Shown here piece by piece: positions 11,550-21,145 of a stretch of 64,000 nucleotides of DNA. The notes below the pieces were generated by a model. That model did no database searches, had not been told where the DNA came from, and saw nothing but the letters and a program-made list of their open reading frames with translations. The number at the start of each line of letters is the position of its first letter. Within the stretch, counting starts at the first letter, position 1. This DNA is from Cladochytrium replicatum. Taxonomy: Eukaryota > Chytridiomycota > Chytridiomycetes > Cladochytriales > Cladochytriaceae. The DNA lies in NCBI GenBank assembly GCA_025526935.1, contig JAHLKD010000001.1, positions 682,001-746,000 on the forward strand, in the 5' to 3' direction. The position numbers and the translations under genes are program-made.

Positions 11550-12688
11550 TTCTCAGCCTCGTGATATCCAGGATATCCGCAAGGCAACGGGACATCTTCG
11601 ATACTTGCCGCAACATCTTCCCTTTCCGACCAGAAAAAACCCTGTCTCGGAGAAATCGATATGGGCATCCCTGCGTATGCGATATATTTAGCACCAGAGA
11701 TTGAGAAAGCTAGCCGCAAAACTTTACGCACACGTCCAGCTCCTCCCGTCGAGCTCTCCGCTCTTCCACTTCCAGAATTCGACGTGGTCATGGAACCCCA
11801 ACGGTTCATCGAGATCCATGTAAAACATCTGACCATCAGGTGGAGGCACGAACGGTCCAACCTGACTGCTGCTGCAAACGTGACGTCGGATGTTGTCGGT
11901 GGGCACATGGATGACCAGTACGCTCCATCCGACGTGTGCGAAAACAAGTTCGCGGTGGGAATAGTGAGCAGCTCCCATGTATCGTCTACATGAAGTACAC
12001 CAAGGAGTGAGCCTCCGATAATTACCCGTAGAACGGCCAAGATACCGGACGGTCTTGGCAGGTACTTCAGCGGATTCCTAATTGGAGAGCCCTCTCTTTT
12101 CGTTAGCTTTGGGCGCCCTTTGAAGGGCCAGTGGGAGCTACTTCCAATTACGTGGCTGTACGATAAATATCCATTCCGCCTAGACGTCGCACGCCTGCAA
12201 AACAAGAAGGTGAAAGAAGGGCCACGAAATTGGATGATATGCTGACACATACATCTCCCTTCCTCGTCGTTCCCTGACAATGTCCGTGGAAAGTAACAGC
12301 GTATCAAGAGGACGCTTGACGCCAAGACCGTGCTACGGGAATGGGATTTGTCGAAAGATTTGCCTGGCGGGAAACCAGGGTCTTTCGTGTTGTTCTTGCT
12401 CCGAATCGTCATTCTTGGAATCCCTCTGCTTGACCAAGCTGCTCTCGTGAACCTTTTTGGTCTTCTTAAAAGTGGGAGTGATCGCTTTTCCTGGCCCCGC
12501 AGTTGCGTTTCGCTTGTTGTCCGTTCGGGTCCGCTACAAGCTTGTTTCGGTTGTGTCTTCCCACACTGCACCACCAACCCCAAATCGTCATTGCGTTGAC
12601 ACACAACCACCACAACGAAAACAACAACCACAGCAACTTCCAGCCCGGTCCCCACGCTCCCGCCTTGTATGACCCATCGATCACTCAT
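11550..12688 (-). other. Long uninterrupted minus-strand frame of unknown meaning
   Basis: An open frame of 479 codons runs on the minus strand from 12688 to 11249. Its 3' end (below 11545) carries the Fanzor-like N-terminus, but the rest resembles no family. Overlapping frames on both strands also look partly coding, for example minus-strand DGQMFYMDLDEPLGFHDHVE near 11800 and a charged stretch KKTKKVHESSLVKQRDSKN near 12440. The region may therefore hold fragments of one or more genes in different frames. I cannot name a product. Confidence 0.3.
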
Positions 12689-12961
12689 GTCCTGGCAGAG
12701 AGCGCCGTGGACAATGTCAACGTCGCTACTTCCGTTCTCAATTCATCTGCAGCTCTGGTTTCGTTTCTATCGCAGCATCATCCGTCGTCTCCCGCAGCCG
12801 AAACTTAAACAATGACACCAGGGCTTGCCTGTGATTCGCAACAATTGCCCGTAAAGGGAGACGTTGATCACAGAGAACAGCTAAAAAAATTATCTGATCT
12901 AGGCAATGCATTATTTCCTTTCAACCGCTGATATTGCGATGTAAGCCTATGGAACTTCGCA

Positions 12962-13714
12962 AGAGTTGTTTTGTATCGCATCCATCGAGTACCGGAATTT
13001 CTATTGTTAAACGACTCGTTTTCTAATAAACGGCACTGGACTCCGCCGAAAGGTCGTGTAATTGGAAAGGAGAACGAAGTGAAGTAAGCTTTGATGGGGG
13101 GGGGGGGGGGGGGGTAACCCCTGGCTAATCGAATCTGTTTTCATCCAGATGCGATCTCCGCGAAACTATTGATTTCACCGGATTATCAGCCAGAGATCTT
13201 TCGATTGTCGATTCAGAGAATTTCCGTGTCGAGATAAAGGTATGGTTGGCAACTTTGAACCTTAGCAAATCAATTTGTTGCTTTTGTCGAAAGTATCATT
13301 CTGGGAGTCGTCCAAAAGCGTGTGGTTTTTTATTTGACTCAAGTACTTCAAAGTGGAAGAGTTGTTCCCGGCGGAGTATCGGGATTCCACTTTGCCTGGG
13401 CTCCCCTCCAGCAAGCTCAAGAAAAATGCATGTATAAGAGAATGCAAGATGTTTTGAGGCAGGCCGCAACGTATATCGAAGAACACAAATTGAAGACAGC
13501 TACTTCGAGCCCCTCGAACAACAGCAACAGCTCATTGTCTCTTAGCCTTCAGAAAAACTACAATTCGGGAAAGGATGGTCGTAAGATTGGCTCTGGAGGA
13601 AGCAACGACTCAATATCTGCACCATCCGCTGCAGTTTCCGGGGCATTGTCTGGAATTTCTCCATCGCAAGGCAATGTGGTGAATTTGAAACGCTTATCTG
13701 TAGACAGAATCTGA
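12962..13714 (+). CDS. Nudix hydrolase of the diadenosine-tetraphosphatase (NUDT2/Ap4A hydrolase) type
   Basis: Nudix enzymes of this type hydrolyse dinucleoside polyphosphates such as Ap4A. The first clear exon encodes VVLYRIHRVPEFLLLNDSF followed by HWTPPKGRVIGKENEVK, the beta strand and Nudix-box start (G-x5-E). After a GT–AG intron at about 13088–13149 comes CDLRETIDFTGLSARDLSI, completing the box as RETIDFTG instead of RExxEExG. A second intron (about 13239–13289) leads to SIILGVVQKRVVFYLTQVL and the C-terminal helix LQQAQEKCMYKRMQDVLRQA. A Ser/Asn/Gly-rich tail ends in NLKRLSVDRI at 13714. The two acidic metal ligands of the box appear as Asp-Phe, which is odd. The start codon is not resolved; an upstream exon is likely. 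Confidence 0.72.
13096..13114 (+). repeat. Poly-G run of 19 inside a Nudix-gene intron
   Basis: Nineteen consecutive G residues lie between the 5' splice site GTAAGC and the 3' end CATCCAG of the intron. Such runs vary in length and are hard to sequence; here the run is non-coding. Confidence 0.9.
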
Positions 13715-14022
13715 TTTCAACTCTTCTGATTGGTTGCGACGTATGCTCAGAGCCCCATCGCCCATATGGTATACAACGTGACTAAGCTCTGAATAAATCG
13801 TTTCAGTGTTTATGTTTATTAATGTGTGCTCATGTTAGCCCAATGTGTGGCTTTGTCAACGAGCAGAATCCCCTGTTGGAGTAATGACTAGTACGTATAA
13901 ATTGAGAGAGCGTGGCTCAGATGCCCAAGTGACTTACACTATCTGGTTGACCAGGTAAGAATGTAGTGATATATATGGTTACAACAGAGACTTACACCTA
14001 TCTAGTGGACCAGGAGTTTAAC

Positions 14023-14426
14023 GCGCCCTTCCTTGAGATCACCATCGAGTGATGGGTTCAAAGCGGTGCTCGAGAAAGCAACCGAGGCGATCGTGAAAGT
14101 CATTGGAAAACCCAAATCGGTGAGATGAACCTATGTTTACGTTCGTCATTTCTGTACTTGTCCCAAATATAAATGCCCTTCCAGTTAGTTTCTGTGCAAG
14201 TTCAGCCGCAGCCTCACTTTATCTTAACGGAAGCTCGGATCCTGCTGCGATCGCAAAGTTCTATAGTCTCGGTGGGATCAACCTCAAGAGCAACTCTGAG
14301 TTGTCAAAGCAGCTTGCTGCTATTTTCGAAAGCGAGCTTGGTGTTAGCTCGACGAGGAGCTACATTTTCTTCAATGACTTTGAAGCGTCTGACATTGGCT
14401 ATGGAGGGAAAACTTTCGCTGGCTGA
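14023..14426 (+). pseudogene. Dead copy of a MIF-like tautomerase
   Basis: This is a tandem paralogue of the intact MIF-family gene at 14763. The two-exon layout is the same, with the intron after the KPKS codons. The start codon position holds GCG (14023–14025) in place of ATG. Exon 1 has lost bases so that a TGA appears after about nine codons. Exon 2 keeps VSVQVQPQPHFIL but is one base short before NGSSDPAAIAKFYSLG, compared with the intact copy, so the reading frame is broken. Downstream the frame is well preserved to DIGYGGKTFAG. Decay is therefore recent or gene conversion is possible. A TATA-like TATAAAT sits at 13895. Confidence 0.85.
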
Positions 14427-14720
14427 TTTTTCACAAGAATACAAAAATTCAAACGTTTCACCCAACAATCCAAAAGCAAGCCCAAAATATACATTGCAAT
14501 GGTTGGTTGGTTCTGTCTCTGTGCTCACAATATCGCACTAATGTGGGCATTTGGAGATACACCACATCTCAATTCAGCCCTGAATCTACAACACAAAGAA
14601 CATTCCCTGGCGTGAGATCACTATAAAAAAGCGTGCTGATCTCTGTGATCTAAGGTGAGGTGAACCGTCCCACCAAAACACAACGCCTCCGCATCGTGGG
14701 GGACGCGTCATCGCCCACCA

Positions 14721-14727
14721 GTATAAA
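14721..14727 (+). promoter_or_regulatory. Probable TATA element of the MIF-like gene
   Basis: TATAAAG occurs about 36–42 bases before the ATG at 14763, in a GC-rich surround. The spacing leaves only a very short 5' leader. Confidence 0.45.
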
Positions 14728-14762
14728 GAGCCCGTGTACAATAGCGCCAACGACATCTAAAC

Positions 14763-15168
14763 ATGCCATTCCTTGATATCACCACCAACGTGTCCGCCGC
14801 TTCGTTCAAAGCGCTTGCCGAGAAAGCGACCGATCTGATCGTGAAAGTTACCGGAAAGCCCAAATCGGTATGTTTCTACACCATGGTGCCCGCAACTCCT
14901 CGTTGACCTTAGCTGGCTTGTCAAGTTTGTGGCGGTTCAAGTCCAGTCTCAGCCCAACCTTGTTTGGAATGGCACATCGGAACCCGCTGCAGTCGCCAGG
15001 TTCTACAGTCTTGGGGCGAGCAACCTCAAGGAAAACTCGGAGTTTTCAAAGCAGTTCGCTGAACTTTTTGAAGCTGAACTGGGAGTTGGCTCCACCAGAA
15101 GCTACATCTTCTTCAATGCATTTGAACCTTCTGACATTGGATACGGGGGGAAAACGCTTGCTGGATAA
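14763..15168 (+). CDS. MIF/D-dopachrome tautomerase family protein
   Basis: A small trimeric tautomerase of the macrophage migration inhibitory factor superfamily; the fungal role is uncertain. Exon 1 (14763–14867) encodes MPFLDITTNVSAASF through TGKPKS. Exon 2 (14926–15168) encodes FVAVQVQSQPNLVWNG through YIFFNAFEPSDIGYGGKTLA and G-stop. The joined protein is 115 residues, exactly the family length. Pro2, the catalytic base after Met removal, is present, and the C-terminal half has the family's sRsYIfF…dIGy pattern. The intron is 58 bases with GTATGT and CAAG borders. A degenerate copy lies 340 bases upstream on the same strand, so the pair arose by tandem duplication. Confidence 0.9.
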
Positions 15169-15465
15169 AGATGGAAGCGCTCCCATGGTGCCCTTAAAGT
15201 GCTCTTTATTATCCTGAATTTTTTCTTACTTCTGATATGATTTGAGATTACTTTTGGGACGGTTTTTACTGTTTTTTGTTAAACGAGTTTACGCTTGCAA
15301 ATGTGTTTGTTATTTCTTTATTCTTTTCTCCTGAATTGGCCCGAGTTTGATCTAGCGTCGGCGCTGGGGTATGATAATCACGATCCAACTTTTGTCAAAC
15401 GACGGTTTCTATATTTCGTGGGATGATCAATGAACAATGACGTGCTGTGGTGCTAACGAGGGCCT

Positions 15466-15850
15466 TCAACGGCCCTTCTGGATCGTCCTCATCTGCCCAA
15501 AGTCAACAAATGGCGGAAAAGGAGAAAGAGAGTTCTTCAACAGCAGCTGATGCTTCTTTGGAGTTGTCGTGGTTTTTGCTATATTGATAGAATAGGTGGA
15601 CCAAAATCTCACTTTTTCAATCGGATAGTTGACCCGAACGCAAGCGAAGACGAATGGCGAAATAAACGCAAAAATCAAGTTGATCATGCATTCCAACGAG
15701 TCGGGCGTTGAATGTCTGGCCGTTAACGACAGGATTCCCGATAAAGAAAATCGCAAGGATGATTCTGATCATATCATGATAGATACCAGCCAGGACTCGA
15801 ACTATCAGTGCAGCTACAGCATTGATCTTGGTGATGATTGTTAACGCATT
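15466..15850 (-). other. Possible end of a membrane protein gene, unidentified
   Basis: The minus strand shows hydrophobic helices in two frames. One reads AVAALIVRVLAGIYHDMIRI then LAIFFIGNP; the other MINLIFAFISPFVFACVRVN with a basic, Thr-rich tail. A GT–AG intron between them is possible (GTTAAC…GCCAG). I recognise no family and see no start, so this may be a fragment of a multi-pass protein or chance. Confidence 0.25.
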
Positions 15851-15981
15851 GTTCGTACATAGACTGATAAGTTGACGCCAGTTATATGATTGACGTTTAT
15901 AACGTTTCCATGCTGATCAAACAATCGCCGATTACTGGTCTTAAGGGAATTCATGACTGGTTAAGTAAATCGTCCGTTTAT

Positions 15982-16011
15982 GGTCCTGAACCAATCGGTC
16001 CTGAACCAATG
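15982..16011 (+). repeat. 15-bp tandem duplication
   Basis: GGTCCTGAACCAATC is followed immediately by GGTCCTGAACCAATG. It lies in gene-free sequence between the possible membrane-protein fragment and the Rho GTPase gene. Confidence 0.85.
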
Positions 16012-16335
16012 TGTGTGAGCTGTGAATATGCTTTCCAGTTGCTTTTGGGACGCTTACAAACTCTTCATCCTTGGACTTCCTGCAATCGGGCATTAGGCCT
16101 TGTTGGAAAATCACAGCTCGCTCAACGGCTCCATTGAGAGATTTGTGCGTGGACATTTCTGTACAGGCATGAAGCAAGTGGCTTCCATGTCAGCATCTGC
16201 GTTAAGCTCGGTACTTTATTCGAGTCATAGCGAGTTCAGATGCCCAACATTAACATATTTTCTTTGCTGATCATGATAGAACAACCGTCAACCGTCAGAG
16301 TTCGATATCGAACACAAGACAATAAAGAAACTTCA

Positions 16336-17241
16336 TCACATAACAGTGCAGATAGAGTCCCTGACTGAAAGAGCTGCCGCTGCGACAGTCCTCTCGACTT
16401 CTGTGATGGCGTCTTCATCGCATTCCAAAGCGGATATCTCAACGTAGTCGGCAGCATCAATTTCGGCAGCCAAATCCATTGCCTGAAACATGCTGTACTT
16501 TAGCACTTTCAATGGTCATATCCCATGAAACATACCTCGTCTTCAGTGATTCCTATAACTCCGCCCTTCCCTCGTAGATCAGTTTTCGTACCGACAAGAA
16601 CAATGGGCTTTCCTTTAAAGTGTTCCCTCACTTCAACAATCCACTATCAGTGAAGCAAAATTTTCTGTGAGCACATTCACCCATGTTCCTCATCATACGT
16701 GAACGTGAACAGACCTTCTGCTTCACGTTCTCAAAAGTCTTTCGATCGGCCACGCTGAAACATATCGCGACCACATGGGCATCTTTGTACGTATTTGGAC
16801 GCCGGTGTTGGTCGAGAATGCCACCTGCCAGATTTGCGTAGTCGTTTCCTGCGACGGAGGTAATATGGATAAATTTCTAGAGGACCAAAAGATCGTATTT
16901 ACTCATACCAAGCGTATCGCAGAGGAAGCACTTGGCGGAAACACCTGGTTCAACGTAAATCTCCTTAAAAGCTGACTGGAAGACGCTCGGCACATTGCCC
17001 TGGAGTCCAAGTAAGCAACAGTATCCGTTAGCCGCTAAGTATGAATTTGCCACCGGTTAATTGAGAACTCCACCTCTACTAGTCGGTGATTACGGAGTGC
17101 GAGCACGATGGATGTTTTGCCGACTCCAGTGTCCCCGACAAAGACGATCTTTCTGTTTGGTGCATCATCGTCCACCTCGACTGTCGGTTCCCCAAAGAAC
17201 GGCTCCCCGTGCACAATCTTGTTATGAGTTGGAATGCTCAT
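16336..17241 (-). CDS. Atypical Rho-family small GTPase
   Basis: A signalling GTPase with a prenylated tail. Five exons (17080–17241, 16909–16999, 16715–16848, 16536–16643, 16336–16482) join to 213 residues. The N-terminus has an extension of about 30 residues before the P-loop GDTGVGKTS. The switch II motif is LCDTLGNDYANL, so the canonical DTAGQ is changed: Ala to Leu and the catalytic Gln to Asn. Switch I has SVF in place of TVF. The base-recognition motif is GTKTDLRG and the G5 motif EISALE, and the C-terminus is the CaaX box CTVM. The Rho insert region is very short. The missing Gln suggests poor intrinsic GTP hydrolysis. It is intact and spliced canonically. Confidence 0.87.
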
Positions 17242-17404
17242 TACTTTCGTTTAATCTAGGATTTGTGGCGTTTTACAACCTCGCAATTCAACAAGGGCGT
17301 GGGAACCAACTAATGAGAAACTCATTTCGGCATTTGTACTGGTTTTACTGGTGCACATGTATCCGAATCTCGAGAGAAACTACATGGCTTCCACAGAATG
17401 TCTG

Positions 17405-20400
17405 TTAATGACCTACGCCAGTTGTACTTCCTCCTCCCTTTGTGCTTGGATCCCAGAACCGAAATCCGCTGGACCTATCCCCTTCACTCTTTCCAGATTT
17501 TTCCAACTGCCACAAATCTTTTACCCATAGCCCACTGTCTCCGTACAGCTTTCTTCGATTTGACTGAAAAACCGCAACATCCCGCTCTGTAAGGTATGTG
17601 CATCCCGAGTACAAACGCCTTCCCCAGTCTACAAATGGGATCACAGCTTCGGCGTTAGCAGGAGAATAAGGAACGAAGATCGAATGACAGTTTCGTTTGT
17701 CCCATCGTGATGTTGTTGTTACATTTCCATCCGAGTATGATGCGTCGTCAAGGCTGTGTATGTCGGGACCGATTCGCCAATCGTCTATTAAGCACGCAAG
17801 ATCATGCTCGCTCGCACCAAGACTAGTGGCCCAGTCTGCATATGCGTGCTCTACCTTCGTACGAATGACGCTCTTCGACTCCGGATTGAAAGGTAACTGA
17901 CCATACGTGAGTCTGTTGACCAAGTTCAACAAATTCACAGCTGATAAACTGTGAAAAACTCCTCGTCAACGCTTTCTCTTGCCGTAAGTGACATCTTTTC
18001 GTAAAGCTCGCCATCTGTCAAAAGAGCATGGAGATGGTTTGCGACTGAAGAACAGCGGCTTTTTGTGACTGCCTTGTCAATGAGATATCCCGTTTTGCCG
18101 TGAATAATTTGGTGAGGTATTCCACCCGAGGCATAGGCAACGACGAGAACACCTTTTGCTAGCGATTCTGTGATTTTGATCTCAAATCCTATGTAGTTGA
18201 ATTCAGTTGAACATATCCTTTTTAAGAAGCGGCAAAATCTACCTTCTTTGTCGCTCTGGAATCGGAGAAGCAGACATCATAATCTCTCATCCAGTTCGTT
18301 CTTTTAGGCCTAGCAGCGTTCCACGAAATAAAGTGAGGGGGTTGTAAAGATCGAGCTGTGCGCTCCCTCATTCTTGCGGGCAGCTGCTCTACATGACGGC
18401 AGTAACAGATCCACTGGATGGATTGAATAAAGAATTGCGCAGGCGGATCTTCAATACTATTGAGTAAATCGGCATGAGTCGGTCTTTTACTCGGTTCTCT
18501 GACAACATCCGTAGAATTTGTTTAATCGCATATCTGATGATCAAAATAGGCGTAAGGCGGACTTCTTTAAACGGCCATACATTGTGCAAGTCTCCAGGTT
18601 TGATCCAAGCAAGGGTATTGCGGACGCAAATTCATGCATACTCGAGACTCCGCAAACGAATCAACGGAGAGCTTCCTCTTTCCGAAATTCCACAGCTTGG
18701 TTCGATTGATAATCGGATGGCTCGCTTGTATTTGAAGAGATCGTGGGGATTCTTGACGGAGTACCTGGGTCGTTCCAAATGTCAGGGAGGAAAAATGCAC
18801 AGAAGAAACAAGAGTCGACAGACAGCCTGGGGTGTTTGACGAGAGTGTAACCTTTCATGATGACGATTACATTGACACTGAAAGTGTCGCGTCTGATTCA
18901 ATTGTTGCCAGGTATGGGTGGAAATTGCACCTAGGTCTGAATTTCTGATTAGGTCCAGACTTCCACCATCAGATCAGTTGCTTAATGCACTAACCAGCGG
19001 AGCAAAGGTTGCTCTCCAACTTTCGATCCAAAGATAGCTCCATACTTGATGTTGCTCTGTGTACGGATCATCGACAAGATCCGAACGAACTTTACGATGG
19101 AGCCACTTAGACCATGTTAAAGCTCCAGCATTCAAAAACAAACCTTCAATATGATTTCGAAATATTACTTCACATTTGGGGTTGATTCGCTTTATGTAAG
19201 GTATGATCCCACATTCTTAAGGAGAGGTGAGGACTGTTCATGATGAGCAACCGATAATGAATTTTACGTACGTTGAGGGTCATCTATAACGATGACATCA
19301 CTGGTCTGAAATGGTTGATCAACCCAATATCGCTCAACATTCTTGATGGCGTAGAAAGGTCATCCCTCGACCATAATATTCTACTCTTCTTACCTCTCTG
19401 ATCCAGGCTTCCCAGGTAGCTTTGTCTTGCTCTGTCAGGTGTATGTGTGGCCCCCGCTACACATTGCCATAGGTTGTGTAACTTTCTTTTCGTGATATCG
19501 AAAACTTCCATCCGCATCAACTTCAACCTGATGCCGACACACACCCCAGAAATGTTTCCCACATAATGTGCAGTGAAATGTCCCACCGCCTTTCTCGCCG
19601 TAAAAGCACGGTCGCTCGTCAATGGACTGGCCTTGAGTTGAAAAAATGAAAGGGATCACGTCCAACTCAAACCTAAAGATGAATTAGTTCCACAGATTAT
19701 GCAATTGTTGTCATTTTAGTACCACAATCTTGCAAAAAGCCGAAAACACCCGTGTGGGCTATTGGCGGGTTGAGACGAGCTCGAGCTTCTGCGCCGCGGG
19801 AAGGAAGATGAAACGACACCATCATCTTCTTTCCTCATTATGAAGAGCTCGCGGCCTATTCCTTTTGACCTGACTCCTTCTTCATTCACACACTTGCGTA
19901 GGCCTTTCATTGGTATCATCAAACATCAGACTCTCTGGAGAGCGCCCAGCTTCCCATTTTCCATACTGGAAAAAGTCTTGAACTGCACTCACGAACTTGG
20001 GAGGATCGCACACCTCAAACTTCACCCCAATTCCCGCGCATTGAATGCGGTAATGGTGCTCGAAGGAGTAGAGCCTCAGCCATGCGATGATTACATCCTC
20101 GAGTCGACGTATTGTGGAATCCTCGTCAAGTTCGGCTCCTCTGCTCTCACTAGATTGGTTTGTAGAACTTGAACCCAAGGTGACTGAAGATTCGGGGACA
20201 CTGCCGATTCTGCTTGACGTTGGTTGGAAATGGGGAGACACAAGCCTTGCTGAATTTTGTGATGCATTAGGCGCAACCTTGGCAACAAGGCACCTACGCA
20301 CTGACTGGACGAAATACTTGTCAAGGGAGTTAGTAAACACCCTTCTCCAGATTGAGCTTCATACCGTCGTGGAGGTAAATGCAGTAAACTGGATCTGGTT

Positions 20401-21145
20401 GGTTGAACTCAATCTCCACGCCGCAATATATGGGAATAAATGGTGCGCCTTCTGGAGCCTTACGTGCGGTGGGCTGAATCGAAAGACCCCGATATAACCT
20501 TCGTCGCAGTTCCTTGTTATCATCGGTGAAACACCGGCAAAGCACTTTCTTCTTTTGAACTGTCGGTTGCGTGATTTTTCGCAGACTCTGAACCGAATAT
20601 ACCAGGAACTGTGTTTTCAGGCGACACTTCAATGAAAAAGGACTCTACGACCTTCGAACTGCCTTTCAGTATCCTTACCAACTTCTCCGGCTCGAAAAAC
20701 GTCTTGATCGGTGTGTTAAGCGAATCGGAGCAACGCGGAAGGGCGAAGTGGTTGTGATTTTGCCGGGCGAAATGGACTCATCATGCAACGTGTAGTCTCG
20801 GGAGGGCAGGATGCTCCGCGTCGAGATGTTCCACCGGACACGATCGCTTCGAGACGGCCACGGACGTGTTTGCTTTCTTGGATCACTCTGGTTCTCGTTA
20901 TCAGGATCAAAAACGCTATTCTCTATAACTACCGGAGAGTCTCCCGTTACTAATGTCTCCCAATTGAACGACAGTACTTTGTCGAAGGACTGTTGTATTG
21001 ATGCTTTGATCGATATGTCCCTTAAAGCATGTTTACGGAAAATGATATAATAATGATCAAAGCAAAAGAAGAACATTGCAAGCTCATTCACGATGTCCGA
21101 AAAATCAAGCAACAGCAAACACATAGCTTGATGAATACTTCTCAT
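17405..21145 (-). pseudogene. Trehalose phosphorylase/synthase (CCG-9-like, GT4) pseudogene with inverted middle
   Basis: The fungal retaining trehalose phosphorylase is a GT-B enzyme using trehalose, phosphate and glucose-1-phosphate. On the minus strand the N-terminal motifs appear in order: IYCGVEIEFNQPDPVYCIYL then HDG near 20440, CAGIGVKFEVCDPPKFVSAV near 20000, DVIPFIFSTQGQSIDER near 19640, HQVEVDADGSF near 19520, TSDVIVIDDPQ near 19300, and CEVIFRNHIE with RSDLVDDPYTEQHQVWSYLW near 19050–19200. The C-terminal GT motif GFEIKITESLAKGVLVVAYA and SGGIPHQIIHGKTGYLIDK follows at 18050–18195. Frameshifts break it, for example after DER, where the next block continues as AFTARKAVGHFTAHYV in another frame, and before NLLNLVNRLTYG. 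The central part lies on the plus strand (separate entry). The true start is not determinable. Confidence 0.85.
18254..19027 (+). pseudogene. Central block of trehalose phosphorylase in inverted orientation
   Basis: This block reads as trehalose phosphorylase only on the plus strand, opposite to both flanks. In order it has GIGEADIIISHPVRSFRPSS and VPRNKV, MTAVTDPLDGLNKEL, RPYIVQVSRFDPSKGIADA, LPLSEIPQLGSIDNR, and PPSDQLLNALTSGAKVALQL then S. These are the consecutive middle motifs of the enzyme, lying between VWSYLW (minus, ending at 19028) and DKEGFEIK (minus, starting at 18252). Flipping 18254–19027 restores the family order to within a codon or two at both ends. Internal frameshifts are also present, so flipping alone would not make it functional. 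Confidence 0.85.

Noticed and set aside
11249-12688. The longest minus-strand ORF as one 479-residue gene.
   Set aside because: Only its 3' quarter has a family resemblance (Fanzor N-terminus); the rest is low-complexity or antisense-looking, with competing coding-like frames.
20675-21145. A trehalose phosphorylase start codon at 21145 overlapping the HtrA stop (TGATG).
   Set aside because: Operon-like overlap is not expected in a nuclear gene, and the N-terminal family motifs begin much later, near 20,500; the gene is dead anyway.
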